The position numbers and the translations under genes are program-made. 64,000 nt of DNA from Alphaproteobacteria bacterium (GTDB lineage: Bacteria; Pseudomonadota; Alphaproteobacteria; Rhodobacterales; Rhodobacteraceae): positions 30,709 to 94,708 of the forward strand of contig JAUIIJ010000014.1 of NCBI GenBank assembly GCA_030431825.1, written 5' to 3'. Numbering within the stretch: the stretch's first letter is position 1; the number at the start of each line of letters is the position of its first letter. The notes below the pieces were generated by a model. The model was not told the DNA's origin, made no database searches, and saw only the letters and a list, made by a program, of their open reading frames with translations. Below are positions 1 to 8,477 of this stretch, in pieces.

Positions 1-2
1 CC

Positions 3-1052
3 ATGCGGCTGATCCTGCATCACCCGGAATTTCAGGCGGTCGAGTCGCAATGGCGCTCGCTCGACCTGATCGCGCGCAGCATCGAGACCGATGACACGCT
101 CGACGTGACGCTCTATGATATTTCCGCCGAAGAGATCGGTGCAGACCTTGCCGCGAGCGATGACCTCGCCCGATCCGGGCTGGTGCGATTGTTGACGGAA
201 CTGCCACTTGATCCCGAGAACGGGCGCGGCGGTTATTCCGCGATCGTCGGGCTCTACAGCTTCGAGGAAACACCACCCCATGCGGAATTGCTCGGGCGGA
301 TCGCACGCGTGGCCGCGCATGTGGACGCGCCGTTTCTCGCGGCGCTGTCGTCGGGTATCGTAGAGACCGAGAAAGCCGATCGCCACCCGCTCGTGGCGAC
401 AGCATGGGACGAGCTGCGGGCGATGCCCGAAGCCGGCCATCTGGGGCTTGCCGCGCCCCGCTTCCTGTTGCGTCGTCCGTATGGGGCGAAATCCGAGCCG
501 ATCCATGCCTTCGAATTCGAGGAGTTCACGATGGCCGAGGGGCTGCGGGGGATGCTCTGGGCCAATCCGGTGGTGCTCGTCGCGATCCTGCTGGCCAGAT
601 CATACAGGAAGAACGGCGCGCATATGGAATTGGGGTCGATCATGTCGCTGGGGGATGTGCCCTATCACCTCGTCACGGACCAATATGGCGATCAGGTTGC
701 ATTGCCCTGCACCGAACGGAACCTGACGCTGGACAAGGTGGAAAAGGTCATGGCGCGCGGGCTGATGCCGGTGGTCTCGATCAAGGGGCGGGATGAAATC
801 CGCCTGGCCTCGTTCCAGTCGATGGCCGGTGGCGATATCCTTGGGCCGTGGTCGGATGTGCCGCCGCCGCCGCCATCACCGCCCCGGCCAGCGCCGATAC
901 CCGAAAGCAGCTCGCAACCCGCCGCTGCTCGGGACGAGAGCGAAGACCTGGATCTGGATGACTTGCTTGCCGGGTTTGACGATACCGGGACGCCGGATGG
1001 CGATCTTGCGGATGTCGACGCCGATCTCGCCGCCCTGCTGGAGGATTTGTAG
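3..1052 (+). CDS. T6SS contractile-sheath (TssC/VipB)-like protein, probably 5'-truncated by the window edge
   Basis: The first ~285 residues read like the sheath large subunit TssC: ILHHPEFQAVESQWRSLD near the start, then a stretch around LGLAAPRFLLRRPYG and FEFEEF. The usual TssC C-terminus is missing. Instead a proline-rich linker (PPPPPSPPRPAP, ~residues 287-299) leads into an acidic tail with two short helical motifs (DLDDLLAGFDD and DLAALLEDL). The ATG at position 3 has only two bases before it, and the TssC-like homology begins at once, so the true start is probably upstream of the window. It lies 54 bp before vgrG on the same strand. I infer an accessory sheath or sheath-adaptor paralogue rather than the main TssC; an ordinary tssB/tssC pair would be expected upstream. 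Confidence 0.7.
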   Translation: MRLILHHPEFQAVESQWRSLDLIARSIETDDTLDVTLYDISAEEIGADLAASDDLARSGLVRLLTELPLDPENGRGGYSAIVGLYSFEETPPHAELLGRIARVAAHVDAPFLAALSSGIVETEKADRHPLVATAWDELRAMPEAGHLGLAAPRFLLRRPYGAKSEPIHAFEFEEFTMAEGLRGMLWANPVVLVAILLARSYRKNGAHMELGSIMSLGDVPYHLVTDQYGDQVALPCTERNLTLDKVEKVMARGLMPVVSIKGRDEIRLASFQSMAGGDILGPWSDVPPPPPSPPRPAPIPESSSQPAAARDESEDLDLDDLLAGFDDTGTPDGDLADVDADLAALLEDL

Positions 1053-1106
1053 TGATGAGTTCCGTGTCCCGACCGGTTGCCCGGTGGTATTCCGAAAGGA
1101 AAGAAA

Positions 1107-3368
1107 ATGCCTGATTACAAGCCGTTTCCCGATGCCAGAAGCTGGATTTCTGGCGAGTTTTCCTGGCCCGGAAAGGGCGAGAGGGGGCCGAACCTGTTCC
1201 GGGCGGTTGTCAAGGAAGGGTTGAGCACATTGACCGAAACCAGTGTCCTGCTCCGAAGTTGGTCGGAGGATGCGGATATTGGCGAGGTAGTGGGCCGCAA
1301 CATGCGCGTCCATGTCAAGACCGACGACAAGAGCGAGCGCATTTTCAGCGGGCTGTGCATATCGATGGAGCAACTCGGCTACTACCAGGGCAACTGGTAT
1401 TATCTCGCCGATCTGCGCCCGTGGTTCTGGCTTTTGACGCGCAGCCAAAACTGCCGGATTTACCAGGAGATGAGCGTGCCAGACATCATTTCGGACCTGC
1501 TGTCGACGCATGGGCTGACCGATTTCGAGAACAAGCTGACCGGGACCTACGACGCCCGCACATATTGCGTGCAGTACCGGGAAAGCGATTACGCGTTCCT
1601 GTGCCGCCTGATGGAAGAGGAGGGGATATATTTCTACTTTTCGAATGCGCCGGGTTCGACCGCGGTGGAAAAGCTGGTTCTGTGCGATTCCATCAGCGCC
1701 CATTCCGAAGTGCCCGGTCATTCCACGATCACCTATCATGCGCGCCAGACGGATCGCGGGGCCGAGCGCGCGCGCGAGGATCATATCGCCGAATGGACCG
1801 CGGCGCAGCGGGTGACGCGCGGCAAGGTCACACTGAACGATTTCGACTTCAAGTTGCAGAATGCCGATCTGAAATTCGTTCACTCAATCAAATCGGGAAG
1901 CCATACGCACACGAGCCACGAAATTTACGATTATCACGGGCACCACCGCTATCCGGGTGCCTTTGAGAGCGACAAGAAACTGGGCGAGAGATACGCCGCG
2001 GTCCGGATGGAGGCAGAGACCGTGCCCTACCAGACCTTTCGCGGGGCTTCCAATGTCCGGGCCCTTGCTGCCGGACAGACCTTTGCGATGAATGGTCATC
2101 CGGACAAGGCGGCGAATGCCACCTATCTGATCGTCTCGGCCGAGCATTATCTGCAGGACCAGAACTTTCTGGATGCCGAAGCGGACAAACAGGTCAGCAA
2201 CCGCAGCAAACTGCGCAACGACATGAAACGCAGCGGGGTCGAGCAGTTTCTGTACGACTACCTGAACGAGCCCGAGCGAGACGAACGGCGCGATCTGTCG
2301 ATGATGCACAGCGACTTTCCCAAGTCGATGGAAAAGGATGCTTTTGCGTCGACGTTTCGCGCGATCCCCAAGACAACGCAATTCCGCGCGCCGATCAGCA
2401 CGCCGTGGCCAAAGATCTCGGGGCCGCACACCGCCACGGTGGTGGGCAAGCAAGGCGAAGAGATCTGGACCGATGAATGGGGTCGGATCAAGGTTCAGTT
2501 CCACTGGGATCGTGACGGCAAGAAAGATGAAAAATCGTCTTGCTGGGTGCGGGTCATGACGCCCTGGTCCGGCACGGGATGGGGCATGGTCGCCTTGCCG
2601 CGTATGGGGCAGGAGGCGATTATCGAGTTCGAAGAGGGTGATCCCGACCGGCCGATCTGTACGGGGATGCTGTATAATGACTGGCAAAAGCCGCCGTATT
2701 CCTATCCGGACAATCCCACCGAACTTGGCATACGGACGCGATCGTCAAAAGACGGCGGCGACAACGAGTATAACGAATTGATGTTCGACGATCTCCAGGG
2801 CGCGGAAAAAATGCGCGTTCAGGCACAGAGAGACCATCAGATGCTGATCAAGAACAAGTCGGTCGTGACCATCGGACTGGGCGCACATGAACAGGTGGAT
2901 GGCGAGGGAAAGATCAACTCGGAAGTCGAGGATGGCAGTCTGAGCGAAGTGATCAAGCAGAATGTCACGCGGGTGATCAAGGAGGGCGATCACAGCCTGA
3001 CACTGGAAAAGGGGGACGAGGAGTACCTGATCAAGACGGGCAGCCAGAACATAAAGATCAAGACCGACAAGACCCAAGCCATCGAAGGCAAGCATACCAA
3101 GACGGTCACCGGCGATGACACGACGACTGTCGATGCCGGAAACATGACGGTCGATGTGAAGTCCGGAAAGATCACCATGACCGCAGCGCAGAAAATCGAG
3201 TTGAAGGTCGGGTCTTCGTCGGTCGTCATCGATCCGGTCGGCGTAACGATCAAGGGCAACATACTCAAGTTCGAAGGCACGGCGATGGCCGAGCTCAAGT
3301 CCAAGCTGACCACGGTCAAGGGTGACGCGATGCTGACCGCCAAGGGCGGCATCACGATGATCAACTAG
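1107..3368 (+). CDS. vgrG: T6SS spike protein VgrG (TssI)
   Basis: VgrG trimers form the puncturing tip on the Hcp tube. The N-terminal half is the phage gp27-like hub (YQGNWYYLADLRPWFWLLTR, then YRESDYAFLCRLMEEEGIYF). A gp5 OB-fold follows at ~440-530 (IWTDEWGRIKVQFHWDRDGK, SGTGWGMVALPRMGQE). The C-terminus is a beta-helix of short polar repeats ending GGITMIN. No extra enzymatic domain follows, so effectors would be carried by partners. I chose ATG 1107 because AAGGAAAG lies just upstream; an in-frame TTG ten codons earlier has no such site. The product is 753 residues, usual for a non-evolved VgrG. The adaptor-like and PAAR genes follow directly. Confidence 0.95.
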   Translation: MPDYKPFPDARSWISGEFSWPGKGERGPNLFRAVVKEGLSTLTETSVLLRSWSEDADIGEVVGRNMRVHVKTDDKSERIFSGLCISMEQLGYYQGNWYYLADLRPWFWLLTRSQNCRIYQEMSVPDIISDLLSTHGLTDFENKLTGTYDARTYCVQYRESDYAFLCRLMEEEGIYFYFSNAPGSTAVEKLVLCDSISAHSEVPGHSTITYHARQTDRGAERAREDHIAEWTAAQRVTRGKVTLNDFDFKLQNADLKFVHSIKSGSHTHTSHEIYDYHGHHRYPGAFESDKKLGERYAAVRMEAETVPYQTFRGASNVRALAAGQTFAMNGHPDKAANATYLIVSAEHYLQDQNFLDAEADKQVSNRSKLRNDMKRSGVEQFLYDYLNEPERDERRDLSMMHSDFPKSMEKDAFASTFRAIPKTTQFRAPISTPWPKISGPHTATVVGKQGEEIWTDEWGRIKVQFHWDRDGKKDEKSSCWVRVMTPWSGTGWGMVALPRMGQEAIIEFEEGDPDRPICTGMLYNDWQKPPYSYPDNPTELGIRTRSSKDGGDNEYNELMFDDLQGAEKMRVQAQRDHQMLIKNKSVVTIGLGAHEQVDGEGKINSEVEDGSLSEVIKQNVTRVIKEGDHSLTLEKGDEEYLIKTGSQNIKIKTDKTQAIEGKHTKTVTGDDTTTVDAGNMTVDVKSGKITMTAAQKIELKVGSSSVVIDPVGVTIKGNILKFEGTAMAELKSKLTTVKGDAMLTAKGGITMIN

Positions 3369-3376
3369 GTGATGGC

Positions 3377-3985
3377 ATGAGCGATAGATTCAAGGAATTG
3401 GTCAAGATCCCGCAAGAACCGGCGGCCAGGATACTGTCGAATGCGAATATCCGTCTGGACACGTTGATCCAGGCACCTGCAAGCGCGCTTCCTGGCGCGG
3501 TTCTGGACGAACTGCAGGCCAAGGAAGCGTGGATCGATATCCTGCTGTTGCTTGCGGCATTGCTTCCTGTGCGTGAACGGGTCTGGTGGGCGTGTCTGGC
3601 GGCACGCGACTATATCGGCCCGAAATCGCGAAACGACCCGCCATCGCTGGCCGCATCCGAGGCGTGGGTTTTCGATCCGACGGAAGAAAACCGCGAGGCG
3701 GCACGCGCGACGCTGGATCACGCCTATGTGGATGACGACACGGTAAATTGTGCGGTCGCGGTGCTCTATTCCGACGGAACGCTGGGGCCCGGAGATCTGG
3801 CCGAGTATCCCGCACCTGCCGGTGCATCCGAACTGGCGGCATTTGCCATGAATGTGGTGGCCTTGGGGGAACTATCTGATAGGTTTGATGCGCATGTTCA
3901 GGTGCTTATCGACCGGGCGGTGGACATTGCGAGGGGCGGGAACGGCAGAGTGTCGGAGCCCGACCCCAAGAAGGAGGCAAGCTGA
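3377..3985 (+). CDS. DUF6931-like protein between VgrG and PAAR, possible T6SS adaptor
   Basis: A 202-residue cytoplasmic-looking, mostly helical protein with no signal peptide. A conserved-looking core contains a hydrophobic run (DILLLLAALLPVRERVWWACLAARDY, split by charged residues) and a motif near AWVFDPTEENREAAR. It starts 8 bp after vgrG and its TGA overlaps the PAAR start (ATGA at 3985). I believe it matches the uncharacterised DUF6931 family, but only from memory. Genes between vgrG and PAAR are often chaperones or adaptors that load cargo on the spike, and that is my inference. No catalytic motif is visible, so an effector role is less likely. Coding status is firm; function is not. 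Confidence 0.7.
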   Translation: MSDRFKELVKIPQEPAARILSNANIRLDTLIQAPASALPGAVLDELQAKEAWIDILLLLAALLPVRERVWWACLAARDYIGPKSRNDPPSLAASEAWVFDPTEENREAARATLDHAYVDDDTVNCAVAVLYSDGTLGPGDLAEYPAPAGASELAAFAMNVVALGELSDRFDAHVQVLIDRAVDIARGGNGRVSEPDPKKEAS

Positions 3986-4287
3986 TGACCAGACCGCAGG
4001 CGCGCGTTTCCGATCAGGTGCTTTGCGCCATGTTCGCGCCATCGCCGGCAGGGCCGGTGCCGGGCGCGTCGCCGATCATACCACCCTGCGCGCCAACCGT
4101 GTTGGTGGGGGGGATGCCGGCGGCACGGATAGGGGACCTTCATCCGTCCGGACTGGGTCCGCATCCCAATGCGATGGGCTCGTCAACGGTGATCATCTCC
4201 AAGATGCCCGCTTCGCGGATCGGCGACAGCACCGGCTGTGGCGGTGCGATCATCAAAGGTGATTTTACCGTGTTGACTGGAGGATAG
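3985..4287 (+). CDS. PAAR-domain spike-tip protein
   Basis: A 100-residue PAAR protein, the sharpened metal-binding cone on VgrG. It has the proline-rich N-terminal lead (GPVPGASPIIPPCAPTVLVGG), then PAARIGD and later ASRIGDSTGCGGAIIKGDFTVLTGG-like text, with the paired ARIGD motifs and the Cys/His residues that bind the metal. It has no N- or C-terminal toxin extension. Start ATG 3985 overlaps the previous stop and is preceded by AAGGAGG at 3971-3977, an excellent Shine-Dalgarno sequence located inside the upstream gene, which indicates translational coupling. The VgrG/adaptor/PAAR order suggests co-assembly of one spike. Confidence 0.92.
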   Translation: MTRPQARVSDQVLCAMFAPSPAGPVPGASPIIPPCAPTVLVGGMPAARIGDLHPSGLGPHPNAMGSSTVIISKMPASRIGDSTGCGGAIIKGDFTVLTGG

Positions 4288-4295
4288 GCGCTGGA

Positions 4296-5714
4296 ATGCC
4301 CGTCACTCTGAAATTCCAGTCCTCGGGTACGATACCCGGTAATGCGCAACCCGTGCGGATGCAGGGTGGCAGTCTGACCGTAGGTCGCGGTGAAGCCAAT
4401 GATCTGGTGCTGCCCGATCCTGACCGGTTGCTCTCCAAGAGTCATTGCGTGATCGAGGATCACAATGGCAACGTGGTGATTGTCGATCTGTCGACCAACG
4501 GGACCTATCTCAACTACAGCAAGATACCGCTTGGCAAGGTTCCCACACCGCTGAACAGCGGGGACGTCCTTGCGCTCGGGTCCTATGAACTGGTTGTCGA
4601 CATCACCGATGATCTGGCAGAGGTCGAGCCGGGCCCCGCCGCCCCCCTGGCGCAGGGGCCGGCGTCGCATGGCGATGCTTCCAGGGCTCCCGATCCGCTT
4701 GCGCTTCTTGACGATGCCGGGCCGGGGGGCGATTTCCTGGACGATCTTCTCGGGGAGGAAAAGGGGCCGACCGGCCCTTCGCAACTGAACCCAGTGGACC
4801 CGATCGACGAATTGCTGCCACCGCTGGGCGAGGACGAGGATGACCCGTTTTTCCGCAAGCCCGATGACGGGCGGCAGGGAGAGGGGGCCAGCGCGCCAAG
4901 CCATAATCCTTCGGCGCAGGACAGCTTTACGCCGCAATCCACCGGCGGCGGGGGCTTGATTCCGGATGACTGGGATGACGAATTCCTCGGGCCGTCCGAT
5001 CCTGCAACCGATGCCGGACCCGAACCGGAGCACCCCGGTCCCGTGGTGCCTGCGCCGCCTGTGGCCACGCCGGCCGCACAGGACGGTGCCCCGGCAAGTT
5101 CCATACCGCCGGCAGATCCGGATGCTCCGGTCGATGATGATGCCGCGCGAGCGTTTTTGCGGGCGGTCGGGGCCGAGGAGGTCAGGATAGATGACGCCGA
5201 CATGGTCAACACCATGGCGCGCATGGGGCGGGTGATGAAAACGCTGATCACCGGCTTGCGGGAGATCCTGATGACGCGGACCTCGATCAAGAGCGAATTC
5301 CGGATCGAACAGACGATGATCGGGGCGGGGGGCAACAACCCCCTCAAGTTCTCGATCAGCCCCGAACAGGCGGTCGAGGCGATCGTGAAACCCGGCACGC
5401 GCGGCTATCTGAGCGCGGAATCCGCCGCCGAAGAGGCGCTGAACGATATCAAGGCGCACGAGATTGCGATGGTGACGGGCATGGAGGCCGCCCTGAAAGG
5501 TGTCCTGGCACGGCTCGATCCACAGGAACTGGCGAGCAGGATCGAAACCGGGGGTGGTCTTGGCGGACTGCTCAAGGGAAAGAAGGCGCGCTACTGGGAA
5601 GTGTACGAGAAGCTGTATGCAGACATATCCGATCAGGCCGAAAACGATTTCCACGACCTGTTCAGCCGTGAATTTGCGCGCGCTTACAAGGAACAACTGG
5701 ACAAGCTGAAATAG
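4296..5714 (+). CDS. tagH: T6SS-associated FHA-domain protein TagH (Fha)
   Basis: A forkhead-associated phosphothreonine reader that activates T6SS assembly in the PpkA/PppA pathway. The N-terminal FHA domain (~residues 25-105) has the expected landmarks: VGRGEANDLVLPD, LLSKSHCVI and LSTNGTYLN. A long acidic/proline-rich linker (~110-280) contains several D-D-L-L-like motifs. The C-terminal ~190 residues (from DDDAARAFLRAVG) match the conserved TagH C-terminal region, with FRIEQTMIGAGGNNPLKFS. At 472 residues it has a usual length. GGAGG precedes the ATG. It sits just before tssK, as in many T6SS loci. It is expected to bind the phosphorylated TssL N-terminus or another PpkA substrate. Confidence 0.92.
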   Translation: MPVTLKFQSSGTIPGNAQPVRMQGGSLTVGRGEANDLVLPDPDRLLSKSHCVIEDHNGNVVIVDLSTNGTYLNYSKIPLGKVPTPLNSGDVLALGSYELVVDITDDLAEVEPGPAAPLAQGPASHGDASRAPDPLALLDDAGPGGDFLDDLLGEEKGPTGPSQLNPVDPIDELLPPLGEDEDDPFFRKPDDGRQGEGASAPSHNPSAQDSFTPQSTGGGGLIPDDWDDEFLGPSDPATDAGPEPEHPGPVVPAPPVATPAAQDGAPASSIPPADPDAPVDDDAARAFLRAVGAEEVRIDDADMVNTMARMGRVMKTLITGLREILMTRTSIKSEFRIEQTMIGAGGNNPLKFSISPEQAVEAIVKPGTRGYLSAESAAEEALNDIKAHEIAMVTGMEAALKGVLARLDPQELASRIETGGGLGGLLKGKKARYWEVYEKLYADISDQAENDFHDLFSREFARAYKEQLDKLK

Positions 5715-5737
5715 CGTCCGAAAAGAAGGAGAGGCGA

Positions 5738-7078
5738 GTGTCCTGGGACAGCAAGGTGCTTTGGACCGAGGGGTTGTTCCTGCAACCTCATCACTTCCAG
5801 CAGGCGGATCGGTATACCGAGGCACTGGTAACCGGGCTGGCCCGCCGCGTGCGGCCCTATGCCTGGGGGGTAAGCGCGCTGGAAATCGACGAAGAGGTGC
5901 TCAAGGTCGGGCAGTTCGCGCTGAAATCCTGTGCCGGGCTGACCCAGGACGGTACCGTGTTCCGCGTGCCCATGGCCGAGGATCACCCGCCGGCTCTGGA
6001 AGTGCCCGAAACCATCAAGGATTGCGTGGTCTACCTGACCGTGCCGCAACGGCGGCAGGGGGCCGCCGAGGTCGATCTGAGCGGTGCGGAAATGTCGGCC
6101 AGCCGTCTGCGCCCCGGCGAGATCGAAGTCACCGATTCCATGGGGCAGCAGAAAAAACCCGTCATGCTCGGTATCGGCAAGATGCGTCTGCAATTCGCGC
6201 TGGCGGTCGATGACCTGTCTGACCGGCTGGCGATCCCGGTGGCGCGCATCATCGAGGTGCGCCCTGACAAGGAGATCATTCTGGACCAGGCATTCATCCC
6301 GAGTTGTCTGGATGTACGTGCGGCGCGATCGCTCGACGGGTTCACGCGCGAGCTTGAGGGTTTGCTGTCACACCGGATGCAGGCGCTGGCCGGACGCCTG
6401 TCCGAGGGGGGCGGCGCGCGTGGCGTGGCGGAAGTGTCGGATTTCCTGTTGCTGACGGTGGTCAACCGCATGATCCCGGTGATGCGTCATCTGTCGCGGA
6501 TCGAGAACCTGCATCCGGAAGATCTCTATCGGCATTGCATCGCTCTGGCCGGGGAATTGTCGGTGTTCATGACCGCGGAAAAACAGCCGCCCGAGTTGCC
6601 GCCCTATCGTCACGACGATCTGACCGGCAGTTTCGCACCCGTCATCCGGTTGCTGCGGCAATATCTGAGTTCGGTGCTTGAACAGACAGCGATTCCGATC
6701 AAGCTGGACGAGCGGAAATATGGTATAAGCGTGGGTGTGATCGCCGACCGCAAGCTGTTGGGAAATGCGGGTTTCGTTCTGGCAGTGGACGCGGATATTC
6801 CCGCCGAGGATGTGCGCCGCCATTTTGCGGGTCAGGCCAAGATCGGACCGGTCGAGGAAATCCGGCAACTGGTCAATTCCGCGCTGCCGGGGATCACACT
6901 GCGCCCGATGCCGGTGGCCCCGCGCCAGATTCCCTATCACGCGGGCGTGGTCTATTTCGAACTCGACGCCGCCAGCCCGTACTGGGGCAAGATGACCACG
7001 TCGGGCGGCATCGCGGTGCATGTATCCGGCCAGTATCCGGGTCTGAAGATGGAGCTTTGGGCGATCCGGAACGGCTGA
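5738..7078 (+). CDS. tssK: T6SS baseplate protein TssK
   Basis: TssK is the trimeric baseplate component that connects the wedge (TssFG) to the TssL/TssM membrane complex. The N-terminus WTEGLFLQPHHFQQADRY is the family hallmark (usually W-x-E-G-x-x-L-x-P-Q-H-F-Q). The C-terminal neck/head region includes EIRQLVNSALPGITL and VYFELDAASPYW. The product is 446 residues, a normal length. The start codon is GTG at 5738, supported by AAGGAGAGG immediately upstream; no better ATG exists nearby. It is the first of the tssKLM triplet, the conserved core order in proteobacterial T6SS clusters. Confidence 0.95.
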   Translation: MSWDSKVLWTEGLFLQPHHFQQADRYTEALVTGLARRVRPYAWGVSALEIDEEVLKVGQFALKSCAGLTQDGTVFRVPMAEDHPPALEVPETIKDCVVYLTVPQRRQGAAEVDLSGAEMSASRLRPGEIEVTDSMGQQKKPVMLGIGKMRLQFALAVDDLSDRLAIPVARIIEVRPDKEIILDQAFIPSCLDVRAARSLDGFTRELEGLLSHRMQALAGRLSEGGGARGVAEVSDFLLLTVVNRMIPVMRHLSRIENLHPEDLYRHCIALAGELSVFMTAEKQPPELPPYRHDDLTGSFAPVIRLLRQYLSSVLEQTAIPIKLDERKYGISVGVIADRKLLGNAGFVLAVDADIPAEDVRRHFAGQAKIGPVEEIRQLVNSALPGITLRPMPVAPRQIPYHAGVVYFELDAASPYWGKMTTSGGIAVHVSGQYPGLKMELWAIRNG

Positions 7079-7091
7079 TGGATTGGTATGA

Positions 7092-8477
7092 ATGATGTCT
7101 GACGACGACCCGTTTGCAGAACCCGATGACACCGACAAGACGGTGATCAGGCCGAATCCGGGCGGTCGGCGCAAGGTTGCGGCACAACCCGCCGCAGCAC
7201 CCGCCGCCGACGCGTTCGGTGTGCCTGCTGCCGCGGCCCCGGAACCGGTATCCAGCCCCGCCGGGCCGCCGGACTCCGGTCCGACGCTCACGGGCATGAA
7301 CCAGCTTGTCGCCTCTGCCAGCACGTTGTTTTCCCTGATCAGCCGCATTCGGAACCGCGCCCAGCACATGGACCCGGACAAGTTGCGCCAGAGCGTGATC
7401 GCCGAGGTGCGCGCGTTCGAAAACCGTGCCTTGCAGGCGGGCATCGCGGCCCAGACGGTCAAGGTCGCACGCTATGCGCTCTGCGCCACGCTCGACGATG
7501 TGGTGCTGAATACCCCGTGGGGCGGGCAGTCGAGCTGGGGTCTGCAATCGATGGTGGGCACGTTCCATCGCGAGACGGTAGGCGGCGACCGCTTCTATGA
7601 TCTGCTGGCAAGGCTGGAAAAGGAACCGGGGCAGAATATCGACCTGCTCGAATTCATCTACATGTGCATGTCGCTGGGGTTCGAGGGGCGATTGCGCGTC
7701 GAACAGGGCGGCGCCGAGAAGCATCTGCAAATCCGTGCCGCCCTGGCCCGTATCATCCGGGCGCAGCGGGGGCCGCTTGAACGGGACTTGTCGCCGCATT
7801 GGGAAGGCGTGGAAAAGCCGTTCAAGCCGCGCTCGGTCTGGCGGCTGGTGTGGATCGCGGTTGCGGTCACCGCCGGGCTCCTGGCGTTTCAGTTCGCGGG
7901 CCTGTCCTATGCCCTGTCGACGTCGACCGAGCGTGTGGTCGGCCAGTTGTCGGTCATCGACAGCGGCCCGGTGGCGGAACTGCAACGCCGCGCGCCACCG
8001 CCGCCGCCTGCGCCCGCCGCCCCGAGCGCAGAGGAACAGCTCAGGAAGGTCGAGGGATTTCTGCAGCCCGAAATCGACGATGGCGTTGTCGAGGTTTTTC
8101 AGAAGGGCAACACGCTGATCGTGCGCATCACCGGGTCGGGAATGTTCGGCTCCGGCTCTGACAGGTTGTCACAGAATTTCGAGGCACCGGTGGATCGCGT
8201 GGCGAGGGCGCTGAACGACGAGCCCGGCCCGGTCATCATCGCCGGCCATTCCGACAACGTGCCGATCCGGTCGTCCCGGTTCCCCTCGAACATGGCGCTG
8301 TCGCTGGCGCGTGCGAAATCGGTGATGGAGCACATGTCCGGTGAACTGGATGATCCGGGCCGGTTGTCGGCCGAAGGGCGCGCCGACAAGGAGCCGATCG
8401 CGGATAACGGCACGCGCGAGGGACGCGCCCGCAATCGTCGCATAGAAGTGCTGCTGGTGCGGGAGGACGGGACATGA
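7092..8477 (+). CDS. tssL: T6SS membrane protein TssL with C-terminal OmpA domain
   Basis: IcmH/DotU-family inner-membrane protein of the TssJLM trans-envelope complex. In order: a short Thr-containing N-terminal tail with DKTVIRPNPGGRR, an Ala/Pro-rich linker, the cytoplasmic DotU domain (~75-245), one transmembrane helix (~250-272, VWIAVAVTAGLLAF), then a periplasmic OmpA-like peptidoglycan-binding domain (~335-455, IIAGHSDNVPI and NRRIEVLLV). The fused OmpA marks the long TssL type. ATG 7092 is followed at once by a second ATG (7095); either may be used. In Agrobacterium tumefaciens PpkA phosphorylates a threonine in the TssL N-terminal tail and Fha binds it; the tail here has suitable threonines. 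The stop overlaps tssM. Confidence 0.95.
   Translation: MMSDDDPFAEPDDTDKTVIRPNPGGRRKVAAQPAAAPAADAFGVPAAAAPEPVSSPAGPPDSGPTLTGMNQLVASASTLFSLISRIRNRAQHMDPDKLRQSVIAEVRAFENRALQAGIAAQTVKVARYALCATLDDVVLNTPWGGQSSWGLQSMVGTFHRETVGGDRFYDLLARLEKEPGQNIDLLEFIYMCMSLGFEGRLRVEQGGAEKHLQIRAALARIIRAQRGPLERDLSPHWEGVEKPFKPRSVWRLVWIAVAVTAGLLAFQFAGLSYALSTSTERVVGQLSVIDSGPVAELQRRAPPPPPAPAAPSAEEQLRKVEGFLQPEIDDGVVEVFQKGNTLIVRITGSGMFGSGSDRLSQNFEAPVDRVARALNDEPGPVIIAGHSDNVPIRSSRFPSNMALSLARAKSVMEHMSGELDDPGRLSAEGRADKEPIADNGTREGRARNRRIEVLLVREDGT

Noticed and set aside
4140..5825. 561-codon minus-strand open frame across tagH
   Set aside because: It opposes a clear FHA-domain gene in an operon; GC-rich DNA leaves long antisense frames, and the translation has no recognisable domain.
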